Positions 1 to 7,482 of a stretch of 7,482 bases of DNA are shown one piece after another. Origin of the DNA: Comamonadaceae bacterium (GTDB taxonomy: Bacteria > Pseudomonadota > Gammaproteobacteria > Burkholderiales > Burkholderiaceae_C). A program made the translations under genes and the position numbers. Within the stretch, counting starts at the first letter, position 1, and every line of letters begins with the position of its first letter. The notes beneath the pieces were generated by a model. It ran no database searches. It saw nothing but the letters and a program-made list of their open reading frames with translations, and had not been told where the DNA came from. The stretch spans positions 1 through 7,482 of the forward strand of contig CANKNK010000079.1 of the NCBI GenBank assembly GCA_947483455.1. Direction: 5' to 3'.

Positions 1-110
1 AGCACGCCTTGGCCCGATAGCAAAGAGATGTCCCGCTCTGCCGAACTGCCGCCCATCAATACAGCGACTTTGCCCATCGCACTTGCCTGCAAGGAACGCC
101 TTGTGTTCAT
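1..110 (-). CDS. ddl: D-alanine--D-alanine ligase, N-terminal fragment (cut by window edge)
   Basis: Only the first 36 codons are in the window; the gene runs on past position 1. Ddl joins two D-Ala molecules with ATP in the cytoplasm, making the dipeptide that MurF adds to the peptidoglycan precursor. The visible protein has a short lead of about 11 residues and then [18 protein letters not shown], the first beta strand and glycine-rich loop typical of Ddl, followed by LLSGQGV. The start at 110 is chosen because its ATGA overlaps the murC stop and an AGGAGG lies 7 nt upstream. An in-frame ATG at 77, directly before GKVAVLMGG, is the alternative but has only a weak AGG upstream. Position directly after murC is where ddlB sits in proteobacterial dcw clusters. 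The family is clear; which paralogue (ddlB is expected from context) cannot be proven from this fragment. Confidence 0.93.
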   Translation of the reverse strand, partial: MNTRRSLQASAMGKVAVLMGGSSAERDISLLSGQGV

Positions 111-1531
111 GCGCTGGCCTCCTGCGTGTGCTTGCGCTGCAACAGTGCCACGATCTGTCCGGGTACCGCGCTGATAGAGCCTGCCCCCATGCACAGCAAC
201 ACATCGCCATCTTGCGCATTGCGCAGCGCCACTGTGGCCATGTCGCCGATGGCATCGACAAACACCGGATCGGTGTTACCGCGCACGCGCATGGCGCGAG
301 CCAGGGCGCGGCTATCGGCGGCCACGATGGGTGCCTCGCCCGCGGAATACACCTCAGCCAGCAAGACCACATCAGCCAAGCCCATGACCTTGACAAAGTC
401 TTCAAAACAGTCGCGGGTGCGGGTAAAGCGGTGCGGCTGGAAGGCCAGTACCAAACGCCTGCCGGGGAAGGCGCCACGCGCAGCTTCTAGCGTTGCCGCC
501 ATTTCCACCGGATGGTGGCCGTAATCGTCCACCACCGTCACACTGCCGCCGTCGGGCAGGCCGTGGTCGCCATAGCGCTGAAAGCGCCGGCCCACGCCTT
601 TGAATTCGCGCAACGCTTTTTGTACCGCCGCATCAGGGATATTGAGTTCTACCGCAATGGCGATAGCCGAGAGTGCATTGAGCACGTTATGGTGGCCCGG
701 CAGGTTCAGCACAATGTCCAGATCCGGCAAGGTCACCCCATTGCGCCTTTGCACCCGGAACTGCATTTGCCCATTCGCTGCCCGGATGTCGGTTGCCCGC
801 ACTTGCGCATCGGGGTTGGTGCCATAACTGGTAACTGGGCAAGTCACTTGGTCGACAATGGCGCGCACTGCGGCGTCATCGGTGCACAGCACGGCCGTGC
901 CATAAAAGGGCATGCGGTGCAGGAAATCGACAAAGGCTTGCTGCAAGCGACCAAAGTCGTGCCCATAGGTTTCCATGTGGTCGGCGTCGATGTTGGTAAC
1001 CACGGCCATCACCGGTAGCAAGTTGAGGAAGGAGGCATCGGACTCGTCGGCCTCGACCACGATGTAATCGCCCTGGCCCAGGCGCGCATTGGCACCGGCA
1101 CTGTTGAGGCGCCCGCCGATGACAAAAGTCGGGTCCAGCCCGGCTTCGGCCAGCACGCTGGCCACCAGGCTGGTGGTGGTGGTTTTGCCGTGGGTACCGG
1201 CTATCGCGATGCCTTGCTTGAGGCGCATCAGCTCGGCCAGCATCAGCGCACGCGGCACCACAGGGATATGCATCACCCGCGCTTGCAATACCTCGGGGTT
1301 GGTGGCTTGTACTGCGGTGGAGGTCACCACCGCGTCGGCTCCTGCCACATGGTCGGTATGGTGGCCGACAAAGGTACGTATGCCCAAAGAGTTCAGGCGT
1401 TGCAGCGCGGCGCTGTCGCTCAGGTCCGAGCCGCTGATGCGGTAGCCCAGGTTGTGCAAAATTTCGGCAATGCCCGACATGCCCGAGCCGCCGATGCCGA
1501 CAAAGTGAATATGGCGTACCGCGTGCTTCAT
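107..1531 (-). CDS. murC: UDP-N-acetylmuramate--L-alanine ligase MurC
   Basis: MurC is the cytoplasmic ATP-dependent ligase that adds L-Ala to UDP-MurNAc, the first step of stem peptide synthesis. The 474-residue protein is of normal family length. The N-terminal UDP-binding Rossmann domain has [15 protein letters not shown] at about residues 11-25. The central ATPase domain carries the P-loop [10 protein letters not shown] at 111-120, the acidic EADESDASF at 160-168 and [11 protein letters not shown] at 180-190. [13 protein letters not shown] at 279-291 and the hinge FKGVGRRFQ at 310-318 precede the C-terminal domain, which has DDYGHHPVE at 335-343, FQPHRFTRT at 364-372 and GAGSIS at 449-454. 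No key residue is missing. The start ATG overlaps the murG stop as ATGA, with GAGGAG 8 nt upstream, and the stop overlaps the ddl start the same way, so translation is probably coupled on both sides. Identification is secure. Confidence 0.98.
   Translation of the reverse strand: MKHAVRHIHFVGIGGSGMSGIAEILHNLGYRISGSDLSDSAALQRLNSLGIRTFVGHHTDHVAGADAVVTSTAVQATNPEVLQARVMHIPVVPRALMLAELMRLKQGIAIAGTHGKTTTTSLVASVLAEAGLDPTFVIGGRLNSAGANARLGQGDYIVVEADESDASFLNLLPVMAVVTNIDADHMETYGHDFGRLQQAFVDFLHRMPFYGTAVLCTDDAAVRAIVDQVTCPVTSYGTNPDAQVRATDIRAANGQMQFRVQRRNGVTLPDLDIVLNLPGHHNVLNALSAIAIAVELNIPDAAVQKALREFKGVGRRFQRYGDHGLPDGGSVTVVDDYGHHPVEMAATLEAARGAFPGRRLVLAFQPHRFTRTRDCFEDFVKVMGLADVVLLAEVYSAGEAPIVAADSRALARAMRVRGNTDPVFVDAIGDMATVALRNAQDGDVLLCMGAGSISAVPGQIVALLQRKHTQEASA
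118..123 (-). promoter_or_regulatory. Ribosome binding site of ddl, inside the 3' end of murC
   Basis: AGGAGG on the minus strand, 7 nt before the ATG at 110. It is a near-perfect Shine-Dalgarno sequence and decides the start of ddl at 110 rather than the in-frame ATG at 77. Confidence 0.8.
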
Positions 1532-2610
1532 GCCACGATCTCCTCACAGGCCTGCACCATGGCCGTGGTAGCCGCCAAGTTTTGTAGGCCTTTTGCCGCT
1601 TGCGCGGTGCGCAACAACGAGGCCCGGTCGCAGGCTTGCAGCCAGTGGGCCAGGTCTTCAGGAGTCAGGCTGGCTTGCGGCATTAAGCTTGCAGCGCCTT
1701 GGTCCACCAGAAAGCGGGCGTTATGCGTTTGGTGGTCATCTACTGCTGCGGGGAAGGGGATGAACAAAGCGGCTGCGCCCACCGCCGCAATTTCGGTTAC
1801 GGTGCTGGCGCCGGCGCGGCAAATGACCAGATCGGCCTGCGCCATGGCGCTGGCGGTATCGTCGATAAAAGGCACCAGCGTGGCTTGTACACCGGCTTGC
1901 GCGTAGTGCGTGCGAAGCGCATCGATATGCTGCTCGCCGCTTTGGTGGATCAGGTCGGGGCGCGCGCCAGCAGGCAATAAAGCCAGCGCTTGCGGCACGA
2001 TGCGGTTGAGCGCACTGGCCCCCAAACTTCCGCCCAGCACCAAAATCTGCAATGGCCCGCTGCGCCCCGCGAAGCGTTGCGCTGGTGGGTCTTGCACCAG
2101 AAACTCGGCGCGCAAAGGGTTGCCCACATGCTGCGCTGTACGCAGCGCATGGGGAAAGGCACTGAATGCGCGGCGTGCCACGCGCGCCAACACTTTGTTG
2201 GCAGCCCCGGCGACCGAGTTTTGCTCGTGCACCATCAGCGGTATGCGCTTGAGCGCGCTCATTAATCCGCCGGGCAGGCTGATGTAACCGCCAAAGCCTA
2301 AAACTACATCGGGCTGTACCCGGCCCAGAACCGCCAGGCTTTGCCAGCAAGCGCGCAGCAGGCGCAAGGGTAGCCACAGAAGACTGGCCAGGCCTTTGCC
2401 CCGCACACCGGAAAACGCAATGGTTTCCAGCGCAAAACCGCGCGGCGGCACCAGGCGACTTTCCATACTGCCTGGTGCGCCCAGCCAATGCACCCGCCAG
2501 CCCTTATCCCGCAAGGCTTGGGCAATCGCCAGGCCGGGGAAAATGTGCCCGCCCGTACCCCCGGCCATCACCAGGGCGCAAGGGGTGCGGGTAGGCTTGA
2601 GCGCCATCAT
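1528..2610 (-). CDS. murG: UDP-GlcNAc:lipid I N-acetylglucosaminyltransferase MurG
   Basis: MurG is the GT28-family glycosyltransferase on the inner face of the cytoplasmic membrane that transfers GlcNAc from UDP-GlcNAc to lipid I, giving lipid II. The protein has 360 residues, the usual length. The N-terminal domain has the glycine loop [16 protein letters not shown] at 15-30, [10 protein letters not shown] at 105-114 and [12 protein letters not shown] at 128-139. HVGNPLR at 161-167 leads to the second domain, which carries the second glycine loop [11 protein letters not shown] at 192-202, the donor-binding [12 protein letters not shown] at 264-275 and the family's [11 protein letters not shown] region at 291-301. 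Two ATG codons stand in tandem at 2610 and 2607. The first makes ATGA with the ftsW stop and sits 7 nt after AAGGAG, so it is preferred. The 3' end overlaps murC by 4 nt. Nothing is truncated or odd. Confidence 0.98.
   Translation of the reverse strand: MMALKPTRTPCALVMAGGTGGHIFPGLAIAQALRDKGWRVHWLGAPGSMESRLVPPRGFALETIAFSGVRGKGLASLLWLPLRLLRACWQSLAVLGRVQPDVVLGFGGYISLPGGLMSALKRIPLMVHEQNSVAGAANKVLARVARRAFSAFPHALRTAQHVGNPLRAEFLVQDPPAQRFAGRSGPLQILVLGGSLGASALNRIVPQALALLPAGARPDLIHQSGEQHIDALRTHYAQAGVQATLVPFIDDTASAMAQADLVICRAGASTVTEIAAVGAAALFIPFPAAVDDHQTHNARFLVDQGAASLMPQASLTPEDLAHWLQACDRASLLRTAQAAKGLQNLAATTAMVQACEEIVA
1540..1545 (-). promoter_or_regulatory. Ribosome binding site of murC, inside the 3' end of murG
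   Basis: GAGGAG on the minus strand, 8 nt before the murC ATG at 1531. It supports that start and re-initiation at the murG/murC ATGA overlap. Confidence 0.75.
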
Positions 2611-3863
2611 GCCGGGACTCCTTGCATGAGCTTGCGGTTTTCGTAATCAATGCGCAGCACCAGCGCCAGCGCCACCAAATTGACCAAAATCGCGGACCCG
2701 CCGTAGCTCATGAGTGGAAGCGTCAAACCTTTGGTCGGCAGCGCGCCTAGGTTCACACCCATATTGATAAAGCCCTGAAAGCCCATCCAAATACCCACGC
2801 CCTGTGCTACCAGACCGGCAAACACCCGCTCCAGGGCGACTGCCTGGCGACCGATGTGAATAATGCGCCGTGTCATCCACAAGAACAAAACAATCAGCAC
2901 TAGCACGCCGACCAGGCCGAACTCTTCACCGATTACGGCCACCAAAAAATCGGTATGCGCTTCGGGCAGCCAATGTAATTTCTCGACACTGCCGCCTAAA
3001 CCTACGCCAAAAATTTCGCCACGCCCCAGTGCAATAAGCGAATGCGTCAATTGGTAGCCCTTGGCCAGTGCGTTGTGTTCGCTCCAGGGATCGAGGTAAG
3101 CAAAAATGCGTGCGCGGCGGTAATCGTTGAATGCGATCATCAGCGCGAATGCGCCCACCAACACGCCCGAGATCAAGAAGAACATTTGGGCGTTCACGCC
3201 ACCTAAAAATAAGATGCCCATAGCGATGATGGCGATCACCAGGAAGGCGCCCATGTCCGGCTCGGCCAGCAATAAAACCCCCATCACGCCGACCGCAGCG
3301 GCCATGGGCCAGACGGCGCGTAAAAAGTCTTCTTTGACTTCCATCTTGCGCACCATATAGCCCGAGGCATAAACCACCGCGGAAAACTTGGCCAACTCCG
3401 AAGGCTGGAAATTGGTAATGCCCAGCGAGATCCAGCGCCTGGCACCATTGACGCCTTTGCCGATGTAAGGAATCAGCACCGCCACCAGCAATACCAGCGA
3501 AGCCATGAACAACAAAGGTGCCAGCTTTTCCCAGGTTTGCACCGGCACTTGGAAGGCGATCAAGCAGGCGACCAGGCCCATGGCAATCGAGGCCAGATGC
3601 CGGACCAGAAAATAATTGTGCGTGTAACCCACAAACTTGGGGTTATCGGGCATGGCGATGGTGGCCGAGTAGACCATGATGGCGCCCCACACGAGGAGCG
3701 TAGCAACCACCGCGATCAGGGCGTGGTCCAGGTTGCTCACGCGGCTGTTGCTTTGTGTATTGGCATAGTTGGCGCGGCGGCCCAGACGCACGGGCAAGGC
3801 GTCGTTCTCTGGGGCGGATTTGCCTAGGCCCCAACGGTTCCACAGGTTGGCGGCGATGTTCAT
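2607..3863 (-). CDS. ftsW: SEDS peptidoglycan glycosyltransferase FtsW (septal)
   Basis: FtsW is the divisome SEDS protein that polymerises lipid II into septal glycan strands together with its partner class B PBP, FtsI. From the chosen start it has 418 residues, close to the E. coli length. A cytoplasmic tail of about 45 residues rich in Arg and Asn is followed by about ten hydrophobic segments, the first at about 47-69. Family hallmarks are GARRWISLG at 140-148, FQPSELAK at 152-159, LLAEPDMG at 198-205 and the large-loop motif [16 protein letters not shown] at 299-314, whose Asp305 matches the catalytic Asp of FtsW/Rod[14 protein letters not shown] at 379-391 closes the protein. The reading frame extends upstream to an ATG at 3902, but the ATG at 3863 forms ATGA with the murD stop and has GGAG 8 nt upstream, so 3863 is preferred. 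FtsW rather than RodA is inferred from the dcw location. Confidence 0.96.
   Translation of the reverse strand: MNIAANLWNRWGLGKSAPENDALPVRLGRRANYANTQSNSRVSNLDHALIAVVATLLVWGAIMVYSATIAMPDNPKFVGYTHNYFLVRHLASIAMGLVACLIAFQVPVQTWEKLAPLLFMASLVLLVAVLIPYIGKGVNGARRWISLGITNFQPSELAKFSAVVYASGYMVRKMEVKEDFLRAVWPMAAAVGVMGVLLLAEPDMGAFLVIAIIAMGILFLGGVNAQMFFLISGVLVGAFALMIAFNDYRRARIFAYLDPWSEHNALAKGYQLTHSLIALGRGEIFGVGLGGSVEKLHWLPEAHTDFLVAVIGEEFGLVGVLVLIVLFLWMTRRIIHIGRQAVALERVFAGLVAQGVGIWMGFQGFINMGVNLGALPTKGLTLPLMSYGGSAILVNLVALALVLRIDYENRKLMQGVPA
2618..2623 (-). promoter_or_regulatory. Ribosome binding site of murG, inside the 3' end of ftsW
   Basis: AAGGAG on the minus strand, 7 nt before the ATG at 2610. The spacing favours the first of the two tandem ATG codons, although 10 nt to the second ATG (2607) would also be workable. 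Confidence 0.75.
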
Positions 3864-5377
3864 GGCGCCAACTCCAGCATCTGCCCTTGTGCCAGAGCCC
3901 ATGACTGCACGGCCTGCGCAAACACCGCAGCACGGTGCGCATAGTCCTGAAACATATCAAAGCTGGCGCAGGCCGGTGACATCAGCACCGCATCGCCTTC
4001 TTGCGCCAGATGGGCTGCCTGCTGCACGGCATCGTCCATGGAGGCCGCATCGTGGAGCGCTACCCCCGTGTCCTGCAAAGCCTGGCGTATCAGTGTGGCG
4101 TCGCGGCCTAGGAGTAGCACTGCGCGTACATGGGCGCGCACCGGCGCAGCCAGGGGCGAAAAGTCCTGCCCCTTGCCTTCGCCACCCAAAATCAAAACCA
4201 GTGCACGGTCCTGCCCTAAGCCTTGTAAGGCGGCGACGGTGGCGCCGACGTTGGTACCTTTGCTGTCGTCAAAGTATTCGACCGCATTGACCACACCCAG
4301 TGATTGCACCCGGTGCGGCTCCCCGCCGTATTCCCGCAGTCCGAACAACATCGGACCCAGCGCGCAGCCCACGGCACTGGCCAGCGCCAGCGCAGCCAAG
4401 GCATTGCAAGCGTTATGCCGACCGCGTATGCGCAGCGCATCGGCGGGCATCAGCCGTTGCAAGAACAAGTCTTCTGGGGGCGCATTGCGCCCACGCTTGA
4501 GGGTTTCATCGGCGGGCGCTGCCCGCACCAACCAGACCACGCCATTGACTTCTTCCAGGCCGTAGTCACCAGCGTGTGCGGGCGTTTGTGCGCTAAAGCA
4601 CAGGTGGGCGCGTTGCACCGGTTTTTGTAATTTCACTCGCTGCGGTTGCGGCAGCATGGCCATCACTTGCGCATCGTCACGGTTGAGCAGCATGATGCCC
4701 TTGCTGCCAAAGATGCCTGCTTTGGCGCGCGCATAGTCCGCTAAGTCGGTGTGCCAATCCAGGTGGTCTTGGCTGAGGTTGAGCACCGTCGCCACGGTGG
4801 GTTCAAAGTCCTGTGCGTAGTGCAGCTGAAAGCTGGACAACTCCAGTACCCAGACCTGCGGTAATGCGTCCGCTTTCATGGCTTGTGCCAGCGTGTCGAG
4901 CAAAGTCGGCCCTATATTGCCGGCTACGGCCACGGTTTTGCCGGCGCGAGCGACCAATTGGCCTGTCAGTGCAGTAACCGTGGTCTTGCCGTTGGTACCG
5001 GTAATCGCAATGACTTGGGGCTGGTAAGCCTGCGTTTCTTGCAGCTCGCGCAAGGCTTGCGTAAACAAGCCCAGTTCGCTGCCCACCCACAGGCCTTGTG
5101 CACGGGCGGCATCGACCAGGGCACTGACCCGCGCGGGTGCTAAGCCGGGGCTAATGCAAATGCGCTGAAACGGGCCATACTCCAAGGCGTGTGCATCGAG
5201 TGCGCCATGCAGTAAGCGCGCATGGGGAAGCTCTTGCGCTAGGGTGGCGGCTTGGGGCGGCGCGGCGCGGTCATCGAGGACCGTAAGCTGCGCGCCGGCC
5301 TGCGCGCACCAGCGTGCCATCGCCAGGCCAGAAGCTCCCAGACCGACGACCAACACCTGTTGCCCTTGCATGTGCAT
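3860..5377 (-). CDS. murD: UDP-N-acetylmuramoyl-L-alanine--D-glutamate ligase MurD
   Basis: MurD is the cytoplasmic ATP-dependent ligase adding D-Glu to UDP-MurNAc-L-Ala. The protein has 505 residues, longer than the roughly 438 of E. coli. The N-terminal Rossmann domain has [16 protein letters not shown] at 8-23. The central domain carries the P-loop GTNGKTT at 127-133, [10 protein letters not shown] at 152-161, LELSSFQL at 178-185, LSQDHLDWH at 201-209 and a Lys219 in the position of the family's carbamylated lysine. [15 protein letters not shown] at 317-331 leads to the C-terminal domain with [11 protein letters not shown] at 370-380, GGEGKGQDF at 398-406 and [16 protein letters not shown] at 467-482. 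The extra length lies largely between about residues 260 and 312, with a charged stretch near 286-306. The first ATG (5377) is chosen because GAGG stands 7 nt upstream; an in-frame ATG two codons later is possible. The start is 4 nt after the mraY stop, and the end overlaps ftsW. Confidence 0.97.
   Translation of the reverse strand: MHMQGQQVLVVGLGASGLAMARWCAQAGAQLTVLDDRAAPPQAATLAQELPHARLLHGALDAHALEYGPFQRICISPGLAPARVSALVDAARAQGLWVGSELGLFTQALRELQETQAYQPQVIAITGTNGKTTVTALTGQLVARAGKTVAVAGNIGPTLLDTLAQAMKADALPQVWVLELSSFQLHYAQDFEPTVATVLNLSQDHLDWHTDLADYARAKAGIFGSKGIMLLNRDDAQVMAMLPQPQRVKLQKPVQRAHLCFSAQTPAHAGDYGLEEVNGVVWLVRAAPADETLKRGRNAPPEDLFLQRLMPADALRIRGRHNACNALAALALASAVGCALGPMLFGLREYGGEPHRVQSLGVVNAVEYFDDSKGTNVGATVAALQGLGQDRALVLILGGEGKGQDFSPLAAPVRAHVRAVLLLGRDATLIRQALQDTGVALHDAASMDDAVQQAAHLAQEGDAVLMSPACASFDMFQDYAHRAAVFAQAVQSWALAQGQMLELAP
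3872..3875 (-). promoter_or_regulatory. Ribosome binding site of ftsW, inside the 3' end of murD
   Basis: GGAG on the minus strand, 8 nt before the ATG at 3863. It decides the ftsW start in favour of 3863; no comparable purine-rich motif was seen before the in-frame ATG at 3902. Confidence 0.65.
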
Positions 5378-5381
5378 GTAC

Positions 5382-6560
5382 TTACCTCAGCTTCAGGGTA
5401 GACAGGCCGAGCAGGCACAGCAGCATGGTGATGATCCAGAAGCGCACCACGACTTGCGTTTCCTTCCAACCCTGCTTTTCGAAATGGTGGTGCAAGGGTG
5501 CCATACGGAACAGGCGCCGTCCTTCGCCGTATTTGTTGCGGGTGTACTTGAAGTACATCACTTGCAGCATCACCGACAAGGCCTCGGCCACAAACACGCC
5601 GCCCATCATCGCCAACACGATTTCTTGGCGCACGATAACGGCGATGGTGCCCAGCGCCCCGCCCAAGGCCAGCGCGCCCACATCGCCCATAAAGACTTGT
5701 GCCGGATGGGTGTTAAACCATAAAAACGCCAGGCCGGCACCGGCAATCGCGGCGCAAAAAATCAAAAGTTCGCCCGCACCGGGAATATGCGGCAAAAACA
5801 GGTATTTGGAATAAATCACGCTACCGGTGACATAGGCAAACACGCCCAGCGCTGAGCCGACCATCACCACCGGCATGATGGCCAGGCCGTCCAGGCCATC
5901 GGTCAAATTGACTGCGTTGCTAGAGCCCACGATGACCAAATAGGTCAACACCACAAAACCCAACACGCCCAGCGGGTAGCTCACTTGCTTAAAGAAGGGC
6001 AGCAGCAGGCCCGCTTTGGGCGGCAGGCTGACATCAAAGCCCGAACTGACCCAGTTGACAAACAATTCCAGTACGCGGCCATTGGAGTTTTCCGAGATAC
6101 TGAACACTAGGCACAATGCGGCCAACAGTCCGATGAGCGATTGCCACAGGTATTTTTCGCGCGAGGGCATGCCTTCGGGGTCTTTGTTCACGACTTTGCG
6201 CCAATCGTCAAACCAGCCGATCGCACCGAAACCCAGTGTCACGATCAGGCAGATCCAGACGAAGCGATTGGATAGATCTACCCACAACAAAGTCGAGCTG
6301 GTAATGGCAATCAATATCAGCACACCACCCATGGTAGGGGTGCCACTTTTGCTTAAGTGCGACTCCATGCCGTAGCCCCGGATGGGTTGACCGATCTTGA
6401 GCGACTGCAAACGCCGTATCACCGCAGGACCTGCGGCCAGTCCTATAAGCAGCGCAGTGGCCGCGGCCATGACAGCACGCAGTGTCAGATATTGGAATAC
6501 CCGCAGAAACCCCCACTCCGGGTAGAGAGCTTGCAGCCATTGCGTCAGGCTTAGCAGCAT
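5382..6560 (-). CDS. mraY: Phospho-N-acetylmuramoyl-pentapeptide transferase MraY
   Basis: MraY is the polytopic inner-membrane enzyme that moves phospho-MurNAc-pentapeptide from UDP to undecaprenyl phosphate, giving lipid I. At 392 residues it is about 30 longer than E. coli MraY. Hydrophobic segments alternate with conserved cytoplasmic loops. Visible hallmarks are [14 protein letters not shown] at 70-83, the paired aspartates D118-D119 in [25 protein letters not shown] at 215-227, [19 protein letters not shown] at 279-297 with Asp293, and the histidine motif [13 protein letters not shown] at 353-365 (His357-359). All catalytic and Mg-binding positions expected for the family are present. 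Extra residues sit in the loop at about 155-190 and before the histidine motif at about 337-347. The ATG at 6560 has AAAAAGG 7 nt upstream, and the gene begins 21 nt after murF. Identification is secure. Confidence 0.98.
   Translation of the reverse strand: MLLSLTQWLQALYPEWGFLRVFQYLTLRAVMAAATALLIGLAAGPAVIRRLQSLKIGQPIRGYGMESHLSKSGTPTMGGVLILIAITSSTLLWVDLSNRFVWICLIVTLGFGAIGWFDDWRKVVNKDPEGMPSREKYLWQSLIGLLAALCLVFSISENSNGRVLELFVNWVSSGFDVSLPPKAGLLLPFFKQVSYPLGVLGFVVLTYLVIVGSSNAVNLTDGLDGLAIMPVVMVGSALGVFAYVTGSVIYSKYLFLPHIPGAGELLIFCAAIAGAGLAFLWFNTHPAQVFMGDVGALALGGALGTIAVIVRQEIVLAMMGGVFVAEALSVMLQVMYFKYTRNKYGEGRRLFRMAPLHHHFEKQGWKETQVVVRFWIITMLLCLLGLSTLKLR
5385..5388 (-). promoter_or_regulatory. Ribosome binding site of murD, at the 3' end of mraY
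   Basis: GAGG on the minus strand directly before the mraY TAA stop, 7 nt before the murD ATG at 5377. The spacing favours 5377 over the second in-frame ATG at 5371, for which it would be 13 nt. Confidence 0.65.
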
Positions 6561-6581
6561 GTCCTGGCCTTTTTCAATTGC
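6561..6581 (-). promoter_or_regulatory. murF-mraY intergenic gap with mraY ribosome binding site
   Basis: This 21-nt stretch is the longest non-coding sequence in the window. It holds AAAAAGG (6568-6574), 7 nt before the mraY ATG. No room for, or sign of, a promoter or terminator is seen, so murF and mraY are most likely co-transcribed. Confidence 0.7.
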
Positions 6582-7482
6582 TCAGGCTGCATGTGCTGAC
6601 TCCTCTGGCTTGGCTTGGGAGGTGGCCTGCTGCTGCAAGGCTTCTATGATTTTTTCCATGCGCATAAAACGTGAGCCTTTGACCAGCACACTGGCGCTGT
6701 GTGCCATGGCCTGGGATACGGCTTGCGTCAACGCGCCCGCGTCGGCGCAGTGCTGCGCCTGGCCACCGGCTTGGCTGAATGCTTGGACAGCCCATTGGCA
6801 TAAGCTGCCGCTGGCCAATAATTGTTCGATGCCCTGGCTGTGTGCGTAGCGACCGGCTTGTGCGTGCAATTGGGGGCCCTGGTCCCCCACCTCGCCCATA
6901 TCACCCAATACCAAAAGGCGCGGAGCGGGCAAGTCGCGTAGTACGTCGATAGCAGCTTGCACCGAGTCGGGGTTGGCGTTGTAGCTGTCATCGACCAGGC
7001 TGATGCTGCGCCCACCCCAGACCAAGCGCATCGCGCGCGAGCGGCCTTTGACCGGCTCAAACGCTTGCAAGCCGCGCTCGATGGCGGCGGGGCTGACGCC
7101 AGCGGCCAGCGCGCAAGCGGCAGCAGCCCAGGAATTACGCACATTGTGTTGACCCGCAATCGCCAGGCGGTACTGCAAGGCACCGGTGGCGGTGCCCTGG
7201 CGCCAGCGTGCCTGCACGGACCAGCCGCCGTCGTGCCACAGCGCTTGTTCACCAAAGACGCCGTCGCCCTCTGGCACCGGTGTGGCTGCAAAGCCCAGCA
7301 TGCGCTGTGCCTTGTTTTGCCCTATCCAGTGGTCGGTATAGGTATCGTCCAGTCCGAACACGGCGCAGCCACTAGCGGGCAGCGCTTGCAGCACGGCGCC
7401 GTTTTCTGCGGCTACCGCATCGACGGTGTGCATAAATTCCAAATGTTCTCGCTGCGCGTTGTTTACCAGTGCCACGGTGGCT
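6582..7482 (-). CDS. murF: UDP-N-acetylmuramoyl-tripeptide--D-alanyl-D-alanine ligase MurF, C-terminal part (5' end outside window)
   Basis: MurF adds the D-Ala-D-Ala dipeptide to the UDP-MurNAc-tripeptide, finishing the cytoplasmic precursor. About 299 codons are visible; the UDP-binding domain and P-loop lie beyond 7482. The frame is open to the edge, reading Ala-Thr-Val at 7481-7473. The GTG at 7475 is therefore an internal valine of the conserved TVALVNNAQREHLEF, not a start. Counting from that valine, the central-domain end has AGQHNVRNSWAAAACALAAG at 107-126 and the hinge FEPVKGRSRAMRL at 139-151. The C-terminal domain has the MurF hallmark VDDSYNANPDS at 161-171, VLGDMGEVG at 189-197 and VKGSRFMRMEKI at 265-276. 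The family usually has about 450-480 residues, so roughly the first third is missing. The tail after 281 is Ala/Gln-rich and unremarkable. The gene ends 21 nt before mraY. Confidence 0.97.
   Translation of the reverse strand, partial: ATVALVNNAQREHLEFMHTVDAVAAENGAVLQALPASGCAVFGLDDTYTDHWIGQNKAQRMLGFAATPVPEGDGVFGEQALWHDGGWSVQARWRQGTATGALQYRLAIAGQHNVRNSWAAAACALAAGVSPAAIERGLQAFEPVKGRSRAMRLVWGGRSISLVDDSYNANPDSVQAAIDVLRDLPAPRLLVLGDMGEVGDQGPQLHAQAGRYAHSQGIEQLLASGSLCQWAVQAFSQAGGQAQHCADAGALTQAVSQAMAHSASVLVKGSRFMRMEKIIEALQQQATSQAKPEESAHAA

Noticed and set aside
512..1018. Open plus-strand reading frames opposite murC (also 1190-1906 across murC/murG)
   Set aside because: They lie antisense to a clearly conserved gene, match no family I recognise and reflect the GC-rich codon pattern of the coding strand.
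1165..1185. GGT microsatellite-like run
   Set aside because: It encodes the consecutive threonines of the MurC P-loop (GKTTTT), so it is explained by protein sequence rather than being a repeat locus.
876..1547. Minus-strand 223-codon frame overlapping murC in another frame
   Set aside because: It is an out-of-frame reading of murC, whose own frame carries every family motif without interruption.
3769..4290. Plus-strand frame of 173 codons across the ftsW start and murD end
   Set aside because: It spans the junction of two well-supported minus-strand genes, and its Pro/Arg-rich low-complexity composition is typical of shadow frames.
4975..5015. Sequence similar to 1175-1215, a possible dispersed repeat
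   Set aside because: Both stretches encode the P-loop of homologous Mur ligases (MurD GTNGKTT and MurC GTHGKTT); this is paralogy, not a mobile or regulatory repeat.
5314..5814. Plus-strand frame of 166 codons opposite the mraY/murD junction
   Set aside because: Antisense to conserved mraY and murD codons; no recognisable domain and no convincing ribosome binding site.
7473..7475. GTG as the start of a 297-codon gene
   Set aside because: The frame stays open to the window edge, and the codons before it (Ala-Thr) continue the conserved MurF sequence, so this GTG is an internal valine of a truncated murF.

Overview
The window is a piece of the division and cell wall (dcw) cluster of a betaproteobacterium. 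All genes lie on the minus strand, so transcription runs from high to low coordinates: murF (5' end cut off) - mraY - murD - ftsW - murG - murC - ddl (only its first 36 codons present). The gene order is the canonical proteobacterial one. The proteins read like Burkholderiales versions, with Comamonadaceae most likely. This rests on remembered family sequences (MurC N-terminus, the longer MurD and the 392-residue MraY), not on a search. The DNA is GC-rich, and this produces many long but spurious antisense reading frames.

Layout from right to left: 7482-6582 murF, 3' two-thirds; 21-nt gap with a purine-rich ribosome binding site; 6560-5382 mraY; 4-nt gap; 5377-3860 murD; then ftsW (3863-2607), murG (2610-1528), murC (1531-107) and ddl (110 to the window edge). 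Each of these last four starts on an ATGA that overlaps the stop codon of the gene before it, with a Shine-Dalgarno sequence inside the upstream gene. Only about 25 nt of the window is non-coding. No promoter, terminator, RNA gene, mobile element, CRISPR array or long repeat was seen.

Functionally the genes form one pathway. MurC and MurD add L-Ala and D-Glu to UDP-MurNAc. MurF adds the D-Ala-D-Ala made by Ddl. MraY moves the MurNAc-pentapeptide onto undecaprenyl phosphate (lipid I), and MurG adds GlcNAc (lipid II). FtsW, a SEDS glycosyltransferase, polymerises lipid II at the division septum. All complete genes are full length with intact catalytic motifs. I see no sign of a novel system; the points worth a second look are start-site choices, translational coupling and lineage-specific insertions.
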